A DNA stretch of 38,594 nucleotides, from contig JADLCD010000033.1 of NCBI GenBank assembly GCA_020847395.1, forward strand, positions 1-38,594, written 5' to 3'. The DNA comes from Chitinophagaceae bacterium. GTDB lineage: Bacteria > Bacteroidota > Bacteroidia > Chitinophagales > Chitinophagaceae. The notes under the pieces are model-generated. The model was not told the DNA's origin. It made no database searches and worked only from the letters and a program-made list of their open reading frames with translations. Each line of letters opens with the position of its first letter. The first letter of the stretch is position 1. Positions 8,967 through 17,246 of this stretch are shown here, one piece after another. The position numbers were made by a program, and so were the translations under genes.

Positions 8967-9125
8967 TGCCTGATATTTTCCAGGAAGATTTCAGAGATTT
9001 TTTGCAAGCACTTAATGACCAGTTTCACATGCCGGTATTTGATATGACATTGGAATGTTTTTTAAATGTAAGCACGAATGATGTTTTTCATTTGGCCGCA
9101 ACTCTGTAGGCACAAATTTCCCATT
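8966..9125 (+). pseudogene. Decayed nucleotidyltransferase-like gene (internal deletion and frameshift)
   Basis: The frame from ATG 8966 starts MPDIFQEDFRDFLQALND, matching the N-terminus of a Bacteroidota nucleotidyltransferase family. It then jumps directly to FHMPVFDMTLECFL, a segment normally well over 40 residues later. The missing part is the catalytic core (GGxxVxxHGxxRxTxDxDxW). After NDVF the homology continues in another frame as SFGRNSVG, so a frameshift follows, and the open frame stops at TAG 9107-9109 after 47 codons. Its start overlaps the stop of the small upstream gene, keeping the ancestral operon junction. The end coordinate is approximate. It probably has no nucleotidyltransferase activity. 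Confidence 0.6.
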
Positions 9126-9127
9126 CA

Positions 9128-9967
9128 TTATTTGTTCTTACCTTTTTTCAGTGCATTATTTTTATGTGAGGGCGGTAAAAAGTTTTCGGAGGTAACCACT
9201 TCCCTTCCGGTTTTCTGTTCTAATGCAAGCCTTGCATCTTTAGCTATTTTGCCGCCTTTCTTTCCTGCAATGGCATTCTGCTGAATGCCTTTTGCTTTTT
9301 CTGCTTCGGCAATCTGGCGTGTAGAGAGCTCTGCCAATGCAGTAAAGATCAATTCAGCTTCGCTCATGTGATCACGCAGGTTTTGTGTTTTTAACCCTTT
9401 CAGGTTTTTGTGCTGTTTTACAGTCATACCTGCCCATTCCTCGTGAATAATGTTGGTGAGAAAAGCAAATTCATCAGATTTTTCCACCCCGCTTTGCTTC
9501 CAGTAGTCGGTGAGTTTGTTACGGGTTTCCTGCCCGCTCATACGTTGCTGTATCCATTTTTCGCTTCTGCCTAATTTTTGCCAGTTTTCCCTTGCCCTGT
9601 CAAGACTTTGTTCGGGGTCGGCTATTTCCTGCATTCTTTCGTAACCTACTTTTGCCAGCCACTGCTTAAACGGCTCAGCTTTAGGGGAGGGGATAGATTG
9701 GATAATGCGAAGTAAGGTCTCAGTGTCAGCAACGTCAGTTTCTCTCATTTTACCGTCTTCAGCTTCCATTTTCAACTGTCCCAGATTTTGGGACAGTTCA
9801 TTACCCTCGGTTTTCAGCTTGGCTTTTAAGGCATTCCAATACTTTCTCGGACGCGGACTCTCAGTTAATATTTCAATTACGTCTATTACCGAAAAGAACC
9901 ACAGTCCTTTTTCCTCATCCCAATGGGTGCGGACTTTCCTGCTTTCAAAAAGTTTGATGTTTTTCAT
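9128..9967 (-). CDS. Bro-N domain protein (phage antirepressor / DinD-like)
   Basis: 279 aa. Residues 1 to about 110 form a Bro-N domain: IKLFESRKVRTHWDEEKGLWFFSV, then DVIEIL, and later WLAKVGYERMQEIADPEQ. The C-terminal part has the conserved region YWKQSGVEKSDEFAFLTNIIHEEW, then LRDHMSEAELIFTALAELSTRQIAEAE and a Gly/Lys-rich tail ending in TGREVVTSENFLP. This order matches the BRO/DinD-like proteins of Bacteroidota, often annotated as antirepressors. It stands alone, with no phage genes nearby, and is convergent with the decayed nucleotidyltransferase. DNA binding is the family inference; no target is visible. Confidence 0.8.
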   Translation of the reverse strand: MKNIKLFESRKVRTHWDEEKGLWFFSVIDVIEILTESPRPRKYWNALKAKLKTEGNELSQNLGQLKMEAEDGKMRETDVADTETLLRIIQSIPSPKAEPFKQWLAKVGYERMQEIADPEQSLDRARENWQKLGRSEKWIQQRMSGQETRNKLTDYWKQSGVEKSDEFAFLTNIIHEEWAGMTVKQHKNLKGLKTQNLRDHMSEAELIFTALAELSTRQIAEAEKAKGIQQNAIAGKKGGKIAKDARLALEQKTGREVVTSENFLPPSHKNNALKKGKNK

Positions 9968-10210
9968 GTAACAAATATAAAAATATATTTAGGAAAGATA
10001 AGGTTACAATACTTGGGTTTAGGATGACGGTGGAAAAGATTAGACAAGAGATGGATATAAACTTTTCAGAGATACCGTTAATTACATTCTTGCACTCTCC
10101 AATAAAGCTTCAGCATCAGGCAGACGTAGTGCATCAATAAATATTCATATGAAAGTTCATCAATTTTAGTACGCTTCTTCTCTATAAGCTCTTAAGAATT
10201 CTGTACCCCC

Positions 10211-10263
10211 GCTGTGCGTGGCGTCTTCGCCGCGCACCACTTTGTTATCGCCTACTGGCGATA
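10211..10263. repeat. Double-hairpin repeat, copy 2
   Basis: Hairpin A is GTGCGTGGCG (10214-10223), loop TCTT, CGCCGCGCAC (10228-10237), with one G-T pair. Hairpin B is TATCGCC (10246-10252), TACT, GGCGATA (10257-10263). The base differences from copy 1 mostly preserve pairing, so the fold rather than the exact sequence looks conserved. Confidence 0.7.
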
Positions 10264-10296
10264 TAAAAAAATCCATCCCGAAGAATCGGGACGGAT
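10264..10296 (-). terminator. Terminator of nrdJ
   Basis: Arms 10271-10281 and 10286-10296 pair around an AGAA loop with one mismatch. Read on the minus strand the stem is followed by a run of T (A run 10265-10271 on +). It sits about 50 nt past the nrdJ stop. Confidence 0.75.
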
Positions 10297-10345
10297 TATG
10301 TAGGTTTATAATTCCTAACCGTCCTAATTGAAAATATGATGAAGC

Positions 10346-13300
10346 TTAACTACAACCCATGCTGTTGCCGCAGTTCAAGCATTTATAACAGGTTCCGCTT
10401 CTTACCGTAATATGTCCGCAGGTATTGCAGGCAGGCGCATCGCTTTGCATGCTCTTTAAATGCTCGCTTACCGCGTTGGCTGATGCCCGCTGTGATTTGT
10501 TTGGCTGAATCGCTGATCCCGTACCCACCACTCTCACATCACTCAACTCTGGTTTTGGCGCGTATTCCAAACCCGTGGGAACATCATCCCAATCATCATC
10601 ACCCAAATTGCCGAGTTCTGGTTTATCTAACACATGCACAAGGTCTGTTCTTCCCAAATATTCATATGCCAAACACCGGAAAACAAAATCAACAATTGAA
10701 GTGGTAGACTTGATATTCGGATGGTCTACCATACCTGCCGGCTCAAACTTGGTGAATACAAACTTCTCTACAAACTCTTCCAACGGCACACCATACTGCA
10801 AACCTACAGAGATAGATATAGCAAAACAGTTCATCAAACTTCTCAGTGTTGACCCTTCTTTTGCCAGATCAATAAATATTTCTCCTAATGTGCCATCGCC
10901 ATATTCACCGGTGCGTAAAAACAACGCCTGGCCGTTTATCTTGGCCTTTTGTGTAAACCCACGGCGTTTAAGCGGCAAAGTTTTTCTTTCCACTATTCTT
11001 GATAGCTGGCGCTTAAGCTTGGTATCGGTAGACGCCTGCATTCTTTTATGCAGCTCATCCAGCAATTCTTCTACGGTAAGCTTGCCCATATCAATCAACT
11101 GGGTTACCTGCGCTGCCGCTTCTTCCTTTGCTTCAGCTTTTTCTTTGTCCTTTGATTTTTTACTGTCGCTTTTATTGCTGAGCGGCTGACTTAATTTAGA
11201 GCCATCGCGGTATAATGCACAGGCTTTCAGCCCCAGCTTCCAGCTAAGCATATAGCTGTCTGCAATTTCATCTACTGTAGCCTCGTTTGGCAGGTTGATG
11301 GTTTTGGAAATTGCGCCGCTGATGAATGGCTGGGCAGCGCCCATCATACGGATATGTCCATGCGCATGTATATAGCGCTCACCTTTTTTGCCACATTTGT
11401 TGGCGCAATCAAAAACAGCGTAATGTTCCTTTTTTAAATAGGGCGCACCTTCAATTGTCATCGTACCGCAGATATAATCATTCGCGGCCTCAATTTCTTC
11501 AGGCGTAAACCCAAGCGCTTCAAGCAGGTTAAAATTCCAGTCGTTATATTCTTCGGGTGTAAAGCCCAGCCTGTCAAGACAGGGTTCGCCTAAAGTAAAC
11601 TTGTTAAACACAAAACCAATTTCAAATGCAGAAGCAAGCGCTGCATCCAGCTTTTTAATTTCTTCCGCAATAAATCCTTTTTCGCTGAGCGATTGGGGAT
11701 TGATGAACGGCGCGCCTGCAAAGGCTGCAGAACCCACAGCATATTTAATAATAGCGTCTTTTTCTTTTTCGCTATAGCCAAGATTTTTAAGCGCCTGCGG
11801 TACAGACTGGTTGATGATCTTAAAATAACCGCCGCCGCTGAGCTTTTTGAATTTTACCAGTGCGAAATCAGGTTCAACACCGGTTGTATCGCAATCCATT
11901 ACCAGGCCTATAGTTCCGGTTGGCGCTATAACGGTTGTTTGAGCATTGCGGTAACCATATTTTTCACCAAGCTCAACCGCATCATCCCAGGCTTTGCACG
12001 CAGCCTTCAACAAATAGTCGGGACAATATTTTGCATGAATACCCTGTGGTTTTATGCTGAGCTGTTCATATTCATCAGCATCGTATGCGGCAAGCCGGTG
12101 ATTGCGCATTACCCGCATCATATCTTCTTTGTTCTCTTCATATTTTGCGAAAGCGCCGAGGTGAGCAGCTATTTCAGCGGAAGTTTTATAAGATATGCCC
12201 GTCATGATAGCGGTAATAGCGCCGGCTATTCCACGGGCTTCTTCACTATCATAAGGTATCCCGCTTACCATCAGCATGGAGCCGAGGTTTGCATAACCAA
12301 GTCCCAAAGTGCGGTAATCATATGATAACTGCGCTACCTCTTTTGAAGGAAACTGCGCCATTAGCACAGATACCTCCAGCACGGTAGTCCATAAACGCAC
12401 GGTGTACTCAAAACCTTCCACATCAAACTGGTTGGTTGCTTCATTAAAAAACTTACGAAGGTTTACAGAAGCGAGATTACATGCGGTATTGTCTAAAAAC
12501 ATGTATTCGCTGCAAGGGTTGGAGGCCCGGATACGTCCACCTTTGGGGCTGGTATGCCATTCATTTATTGTGGTATCGTATTGGGTACCCGGGTCTGCAC
12601 AACGCCACGCTGCATATGCAATCTGGTTCCACACTTCTTTGGCAGGTATTTTTTTCATTACCCTGCCATCAGTACGTGCCTTCAGTTCCCAATCCTCACT
12701 ATTCTGTAGTTTTTCAAAAAAATCGTTTGGTATCCGTATAGAATTATTTGAGTTTTGACCGCTCACTGTTTTATATGCCTCGCCCTCGTAATCAGATGCG
12801 TAACCGGCTGCAATCAAAGCAGCTACTTTGTTTTCTTCTTCTACTTTCCAATTAATAAAATCCATTACTTCCGGGTGGTCGAGGTCGAGACAAACCATTT
12901 TAGCTGCACGCCTGGTTGTTCCGCCACTTTTAATGGCGCCGGCTGCCCTGTCACCTATCTTCAAAAAGCTCATTAAGCCGGATGATGTTCCGCCACCACT
13001 TAACTTCTCTCCTTCGCCACGGATATTGGAATAGTTGGTGCCAACGCCGCTGCCGTATTTGAAAATACGTGCTTCGCGAACCCATAAATCCATAATACCA
13101 CCATCATTTACCAGGTCGTCTTCCACGCTCAATATAAAACATGCATGAGGCTGTGGGCGCTCATATGCTGAAGTAGATTTTTTCAGCTTACCATCCACAG
13201 CATCCACGTAATAATGCCCCTGCGGCTTACCTTTTATACCATAGCTTTCATATAAACCGGTATTAAACCATTGCGGGCTGTTGGGCACGCAGGCTTGGTT

Positions 13301-13678
13301 TAGTATACAGTATACCAATTCTTCGTAAAATATTGCCGCATCTTCTGTGGAAGCGAAATAGCCGTATCGCTCGCCCCAAACCTTCCAGCAGTTAGCCATG
13401 CGGTGCGCAACCTGTTTTGCTGAAGTTTCACGACCCATTGATCCGTCCGGCTGTGGTACGCCCGCCTTACGGAAATATTTTTGTGCAAGAATATCTGTAG
13501 CTATCTGGCTCCATTGCCTAGGCACTTCCACATTCTTCATTTCAAACACTACCTCACCATTTGGGTTGCGAATTACCGAGGTACGATAGTCATATTCAAA
13601 CTGGTCAAATACATCTACATCTTCGCGTGTAAAGAAACGTTTGTAACTCAAGCCTCTGCTTTGCTTTTCATTATTCAT
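10346..13678 (-). CDS. nrdJ: Adenosylcobalamin-dependent (class II) ribonucleotide reductase
   Basis: 1110 aa, full length for the long B12-dependent form. Reduces ribonucleotides to deoxyribonucleotides using coenzyme B12, without needing oxygen. Landmarks are [17 protein letters not shown] (active-site Cys130), the glycine-rich [36 protein letters not shown] (finger-loop cysteine region) and [20 protein letters not shown]. The last ~27 residues are a Cys-rich zinc-ribbon-like tail ([13 protein letters not shown]). No NrdB or NrdD partner lies in the window, and no cobalamin riboswitch could be recognised upstream. Start [12 protein letters not shown] fits homologues. It is divergent from the GGGPS gene across a 391-nt gap. 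Confidence 0.95.
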   Translation of the reverse strand: MNNEKQSRGLSYKRFFTREDVDVFDQFEYDYRTSVIRNPNGEVVFEMKNVEVPRQWSQIATDILAQKYFRKAGVPQPDGSMGRETSAKQVAHRMANCWKVWGERYGYFASTEDAAIFYEELVYCILNQACVPNSPQWFNTGLYESYGIKGKPQGHYYVDAVDGKLKKSTSAYERPQPHACFILSVEDDLVNDGGIMDLWVREARIFKYGSGVGTNYSNIRGEGEKLSGGGTSSGLMSFLKIGDRAAGAIKSGGTTRRAAKMVCLDLDHPEVMDFINWKVEEENKVAALIAAGYASDYEGEAYKTVSGQNSNNSIRIPNDFFEKLQNSEDWELKARTDGRVMKKIPAKEVWNQIAYAAWRCADPGTQYDTTINEWHTSPKGGRIRASNPCSEYMFLDNTACNLASVNLRKFFNEATNQFDVEGFEYTVRLWTTVLEVSVLMAQFPSKEVAQLSYDYRTLGLGYANLGSMLMVSGIPYDSEEARGIAGAITAIMTGISYKTSAEIAAHLGAFAKYEENKEDMMRVMRNHRLAAYDADEYEQLSIKPQGIHAKYCPDYLLKAACKAWDDAVELGEKYGYRNAQTTVIAPTGTIGLVMDCDTTGVEPDFALVKFKKLSGGGYFKIINQSVPQALKNLGYSEKEKDAIIKYAVGSAAFAGAPFINPQSLSEKGFIAEEIKKLDAALASAFEIGFVFNKFTLGEPCLDRLGFTPEEYNDWNFNLLEALGFTPEEIEAANDYICGTMTIEGAPYLKKEHYAVFDCANKCGKKGERYIHAHGHIRMMGAAQPFISGAISKTINLPNEATVDEIADSYMLSWKLGLKACALYRDGSKLSQPLSNKSDSKKSKDKEKAEAKEEAAAQVTQLIDMGKLTVEELLDELHKRMQASTDTKLKRQLSRIVERKTLPLKRRGFTQKAKINGQALFLRTGEYGDGTLGEIFIDLAKEGSTLRSLMNCFAISISVGLQYGVPLEEFVEKFVFTKFEPAGMVDHPNIKSTTSIVDFVFRCLAYEYLGRTDLVHVLDKPELGNLGDDDWDDVPTGLEYAPKPELSDVRVVGTGSAIQPNKSQRASANAVSEHLKSMQSDAPACNTCGHITVRSGTCYKCLNCGNSMGCS

Positions 13679-14069
13679 ATTGTAGCCGAATTAACGGGTT
13701 AAATGCTGGTGTATTATCAAATGATAAGAAAGCGAAAATATCGGGCTAAATTGTGTTATCAAACCTGTAAATATCAACAGCCTGTGGATAAGTGCAGCAT
13801 ATGCAATGCTGTACTGGATTAGCTGTTTTTTGCACATTGTTTTAATAAAAAAATTTGGCTTTTCAGGCAGTTTTTCCTAAATAGTAGAAGCCCTTTAGGA
13901 GTTTCAGTAATTTCCCGAAACTGTATTGTTGTATTTACTAAACATTGCTGTTTTAATTGCCCCGCCCTTAAGGGCGGGCAATTAAAACAGTAATTAAAGC
14001 CGGAAATAATTAAAAATGTTGCTATGAAACTTTTTTGCATTTTTGCAGATAAGGAACAATACTGAATGC
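13679..14069. other. Divergent intergenic region nrdJ / GGGPS
   Basis: No supported gene. It should hold both promoters. There is a near-perfect palindrome at 13793-13813 (TGCAGCAT, 5 nt, ATGCTGTA), placed as a possible operator or 5' leader hairpin for nrdJ, and a much larger palindrome at 13948-13990 listed separately. A 73-codon minus-strand frame crossing the large palindrome looks spurious. Confidence 0.5.
13948..13990. repeat. Large 43-nt palindrome in a divergent promoter region
   Basis: The arms 13948-13969 and 13970-13990 are fully complementary apart from one extra C in the left arm. AT-rich outer parts (CTGTTTTAATTG) surround a GC core (CGCCCTTAAGGGCG). No T tract follows on either side. 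It could be a bidirectional terminator, a protein-binding site or a mobile palindromic repeat. Confidence 0.7.
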
Positions 14070-14828
14070 ATGATGAGCAACCGCATTTATCAATCCATAG
14101 CAGAAAAAAAGAAAGCCGGGAAAAAGTCTTTTGCGGTACTCATCGACCCTGATAAGGTAGATGATGCGAAGATCAGTGAATTGACGGAGCTGACCGCCGG
14201 GGCGGAGGTTGATTATTTACTGGTAGGCGGCAGCCTTGTTATCAGCAATCACCTGGACGAAGTGGTAATGCAGATCAAAAAGCAGAGCAATATCCCTGTT
14301 ATACTTTTCCCGGGCACTTCTTCCCAGATAACGCCCCATGCGGATGCGCTTTTATACCTTTCGCTCATTTCAGGACGAAACCCGGAATTACTGATCGGGC
14401 AGCATGTTATTTCTGCGCCGGCAGTAAGAAAAAGCGGGCTGGAAATTATTTCTACCGGCTATATGGTAATTGATGGCGGCGCTCCCACCACGGTATCTTA
14501 TATCAGCAATGCCACGCCTATTCCCGCAAATAAAAATGAAATAGCCATGTGTACGGCTATGGCAGGTGAAATGCTGGGCATGAAACTGATTTATATGGAT
14601 GCCGGAAGCGGCGCGCAAAAAAGCATTACGGAAAGCATGATTTCCAAAGTTGCCGGGGTTATAGATGTGCCGCTGGTTATTGGCGGCGGTATAATCGACC
14701 CGGAAAAGGCTTACCGCAATTGTAAAGCCGGCGCCGACCTGATTGTAGTTGGTAATGCCATTGAAAAAGACGCTTCGCTGATACGCGAAATGAGCGCTGC
14801 CATTCACAGCGTGCCCGTGCGCTTATAA
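14070..14828 (+). CDS. Geranylgeranylglyceryl/heptaprenylglyceryl phosphate synthase family
   Basis: 252 aa from ATG 14070 (MMSNRIYQSI; ATG 14073 is equally possible). A (beta/alpha)8 prenyltransferase of the GGGPS/PcrB family, which joins a polyprenyl diphosphate to sn-glycerol-1-phosphate, the first step to archaeal-type ether lipids. Visible motifs are AVLIDPDK near the N-terminus, VGGSLV, ALLYLSLISGRNPELLIGQH, IYMDAGSGA, VIGGGI and the closing GADLIVVGNAIE phosphate-binding region. The family is known in Bacteroidota, but its physiological product there is not settled as far as I know. It stands alone, followed by the arginine leader. Substrate chain length cannot be read from the sequence. 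Confidence 0.9.
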   Translation: MMSNRIYQSIAEKKKAGKKSFAVLIDPDKVDDAKISELTELTAGAEVDYLLVGGSLVISNHLDEVVMQIKKQSNIPVILFPGTSSQITPHADALLYLSLISGRNPELLIGQHVISAPAVRKSGLEIISTGYMVIDGGAPTTVSYISNATPIPANKNEIAMCTAMAGEMLGMKLIYMDAGSGAQKSITESMISKVAGVIDVPLVIGGGIIDPEKAYRNCKAGADLIVVGNAIEKDASLIREMSAAIHSVPVRL

Positions 14829-15176
14829 TTTTACATTTGGTTATCAAAATTTTACCTCAAAAAGTCCCCTGCAACTAAAAAAAGTATTTTCTTTGCATCA
14901 TCAAAATTTTTAATCAAAGTATAGACATACTGAAATGCAAAAAAATCTCACCACAGTAATCGCTGACGCGGCACAAAACGCCGCTACATTGCGTGGGGTT
15001 TTTCCTGTTCTGCCCGGAGCAGTTTTTTTCTGTCCACCAATTCCCTTCAGGGTACGACGTTGATACTCCTATCCAATATTTTACCGTTATCGCAGATAAC
15101 GCCGGCAACAGGTTAAGTGTGCCGGGAAAATAACCAGTTTACATACTATCATATTCAGTTTATCAGCATTAAAAGA
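14829..15176 (+). promoter_or_regulatory. Structured leader of the arginine operon with a short ORF
   Basis: This stretch has no standard gene. A 42-codon frame runs 14935-15063 (MQKNLTTVIADAA...) and ends FRVRR-stop, so three of its last five residues are Arg. Around it are a GCGGC/GCCGC stem (14968-14984), a short CTGC/GCAG stem followed by seven T (15010-15029) and a perfect hairpin CGTTATC-GCA-GATAACG (15085-15101), all before the first arg gene. Together they suggest leader-type control, but the T-run stem precedes the Arg codons, which does not fit a classic attenuator. The T-run stem might instead end the GGGPS transcript. Confidence 0.4.
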
Positions 15177-15893
15177 ATGAAAATCCAGGAACAATTTAAG
15201 ATTCTCGTTGCCAATGAAAGTCACTTGGACTTTGCACAAATCATATGTGATGAAATGGCCTCTTCGGCAAAAGCCCGCGGAACGGGCATAGCCAAAAGAA
15301 GCCCCGAATATATACAGCAGAAAATGAGGGAAGGTAAGGCGGTAATCGCTTTTAGCCAGGATGGTATATGGGCCGGTTTTTGCTATATAGAAACATGGGG
15401 GCATGGCGAATATGTAGCAAACTCAGGATTGATTGTGGCGCCGGCTTTTAGAAAAGGCGGGTTGGCCCGCGGTATAAAAAGAAAGATATTTGAACTGAGC
15501 AGGAAACTGTATCCGGAATCAAAAATATTCGGGCTTACCACAGGGCTTGCGGTAATGAAGATAAACTCTGAATTGGGATACGAACCTGTAACCTACTCAG
15601 AGCTTACACAGGATGAAGCCTTTTGGGCCGGCTGTAAAAGCTGCGTTAACTACGACATACTAATGAGCAAAGAAAGAAAGAACTGCTTTTGTACGGCAAT
15701 GCTATATGATCCGAAAGATCATTACGAACCAGAGGAAACAAAAGAAGATTTTCAGCAACACTCCAGGTTGTACGAACGCTTTATGCGTATAAAAAAATGG
15801 AAGTTGCTTCAACCCTTCCTGAAAAAGGATAAAGAGGAAAAATCTTCCAAAAAAAATATGAAAGCGGTACTGCATTTCTTTTTTAACCTGTAA
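15177..15893 (+). CDS. GNAT acyltransferase, probable glutamate N-acyltransferase of the arginine pathway
   Basis: 238 aa from ATG 15177 (MKIQEQFKILVANE); a GTG 60 nt upstream is less likely. GNAT fold: the acyl-CoA-binding motif A is near GLIVAPAFRKGGLARGIKR (RKGGLA loop), preceded by the strand AGFCYIETWGHGEY. The C-terminal ~50 residues are charged and helical. It begins the arginine operon, 43 nt before argG, which makes it the best candidate for the first step, N-acylation of glutamate (acetyl or, given ArgF', succinyl). The reaction is inferred from position; the sequence is not close to classical ArgA, which carries a kinase-like domain. Confidence 0.75.
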   Translation: MKIQEQFKILVANESHLDFAQIICDEMASSAKARGTGIAKRSPEYIQQKMREGKAVIAFSQDGIWAGFCYIETWGHGEYVANSGLIVAPAFRKGGLARGIKRKIFELSRKLYPESKIFGLTTGLAVMKINSELGYEPVTYSELTQDEAFWAGCKSCVNYDILMSKERKNCFCTAMLYDPKDHYEPEETKEDFQQHSRLYERFMRIKKWKLLQPFLKKDKEEKSSKKNMKAVLHFFFNL

Positions 15894-15936
15894 TGAACCA
15901 GATTTTCCATTACAGTTATAAACCAACTACACAACG

Positions 15937-17136
15937 ATGAAAAAAATAGTTCTTGGCTTTAGTGGCGGACTTGACACTTCCTATTGCGTAAAATACCTGA
16001 GTGAAGACAAAGGATATGAAGTGCATTCCGTTATTGTAAATACCGGCGGTTTTAGCGAAGATGAATTAAAGAAGATTGAAGAACATGCCTATACCTTAGG
16101 CGTAAAAACACATACTACTGTAAATGCTGTAAAATCTTATTACGACAGCATTATCAAATACCTGGTTTACGGTAATGTATTAAAGAACAATACCTATCCA
16201 TTAAGCGTAAGCGCAGAAAGATTAAGCCAGGCTTTGCATATAGCGGAACATGTAAAAAAACTAAATGCTGACGCAGTGGCGCATGGCAGCACCGGTGCGG
16301 GTAACGACCAGGTGAGGTTTGATATGATCTTTCACATCATGATTCCGGGTGTTGAAATAATTACGCCGATACGTGATTTGAAACTGAGCCGCGAGCAGGA
16401 AATTGAATACCTGAAGAGCAAAGGCGTGGAAATGAATTTTGCAAAAGCCGTATACTCTATCAATAAAGGTTTGTGGGGAACAAGTGTAGGCGGTAAGGAA
16501 ACCTTATCTTCAAAAGGCATTTTGCCTGAAGCAGCGTGGCCAACACAGGTAACAGCAACGGGTAGCCGCGAAGTGAAGCTGAGCTTTGTGAAAGGCGAAC
16601 TGAGCGGCGTTGATGATAAAACTTTTAGTCACCCTACAGAGGCCATACAATATTTACAGGCAATAGCCGGGCCTTACGGCGTAGGGCGTGATATACATGT
16701 GGGCGATACCATCATCGGTATTAAAGGACGTGTAGGTTTTGAAGCTGCCGCGCCGATGATAATTCTTAAAGCGCATCATGCTTTGGAAAAACACGTGCTC
16801 ACCAAATGGCAGTTAAACTGGAAAGATCAGCTTGCACAGTTTTATGGCAACTGGCTACATGAAGGGCAGATCCTTGACCCGGTAATGCGTGATATTGAAG
16901 CATATCTCAGCAACTCACAGCAAAATGTAACCGGCGACGTGTTTGTGCAACTGCAACCTTACCGTTTTCAGGTAACAGGTATTGAATCTGCATACGATTT
17001 AATGAACAGCAGGTTTGGAAAGTATGGTGAGATGAACACCGGTTTTACCGGGGATGATGTAAGAGGCTTCAGCAAAATATTCGGTAATCAAACATCCATT
17101 TACCAACTGGTAAAAGAAGATGCTGCCGGTAAGTAA
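15937..17136 (+). CDS. argG: Argininosuccinate synthase
   Basis: 399 aa, normal length. Joins citrulline and aspartate with ATP to argininosuccinate. The N-terminal ATP-pyrophosphatase P-loop is VLGFSGGLDTSYCVKYL (residues 5-21). Further conserved parts are AHGSTGAGNDQVRF and the C-terminal tail ending QTSIYQLVKEDAAGK. Start ATG 15937 (MKKIVLGFSGG) is the usual one. It lies between the GNAT gene and a cupin remnant that begins inside its last codons. No argininosuccinate lyase (argH), its usual partner, is seen in the window. Confidence 0.96.
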   Translation: MKKIVLGFSGGLDTSYCVKYLSEDKGYEVHSVIVNTGGFSEDELKKIEEHAYTLGVKTHTTVNAVKSYYDSIIKYLVYGNVLKNNTYPLSVSAERLSQALHIAEHVKKLNADAVAHGSTGAGNDQVRFDMIFHIMIPGVEIITPIRDLKLSREQEIEYLKSKGVEMNFAKAVYSINKGLWGTSVGGKETLSSKGILPEAAWPTQVTATGSREVKLSFVKGELSGVDDKTFSHPTEAIQYLQAIAGPYGVGRDIHVGDTIIGIKGRVGFEAAAPMIILKAHHALEKHVLTKWQLNWKDQLAQFYGNWLHEGQILDPVMRDIEAYLSNSQQNVTGDVFVQLQPYRFQVTGIESAYDLMNSRFGKYGEMNTGFTGDDVRGFSKIFGNQTSIYQLVKEDAAGK

Positions 17137-17245
17137 ATACCAGCCAATTGTCCACTACCAATGGGGAGATGTATGTGGCGGATGGATGCTTGTTGATTCA
17201 GAAGAACTATCTGTAAAGCAGGAAAGCAGGTATAATATTATTTGA
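17120..17245 (+). pseudogene. Truncated cupin-family gene
   Basis: A 41-codon frame, overlapping the end of argG in another frame, reads MLPVSKYQPIVHYQWGD then VCGGWMLVDSEELSVKQE and soon stops at TGA 17243-17245. The pattern WGxxCxGWxLVxxxxLSVxQE is the N-terminal signature of small cupin proteins, which normally continue into an MPPGxxExxHxH metal site. That whole part is missing, leaving only the first strand of the barrel. I read it as a cupin gene cut by a deletion that joined it to argC, 1 nt downstream. A functional micro-ORF is possible but less likely. Confidence 0.5.
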
Positions 17246-17246
17246 C

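Larger units (their letters stand above)
9968..10345. other. Non-coding stretch between Bro-N gene and nrdJ
   Basis: I see no gene. It holds the Bro-N promoter region (AT-rich, 9968-10020), some unassigned sequence to about 10200, the second double-hairpin repeat (10211-10263) and the nrdJ terminator (10264-10296). Confidence 0.6.

Noticed and set aside
13679-13947. Cobalamin riboswitch upstream of the B12-dependent reductase
   Set aside because: Expected from the enzyme type, but no B12-box-like core or matching set of stems could be found; only a small palindrome at 13793-13813.
13819-14040. 73-codon minus-strand frame between nrdJ and the GGGPS gene
   Set aside because: It runs across the large palindrome, has no recognisable domain or leader logic and lies in a divergent promoter region.
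14829-15176. ArgR-type operators
   Set aside because: No paired ARG-box-like palindromes were visible; the inverted repeats present are better read as RNA hairpins.
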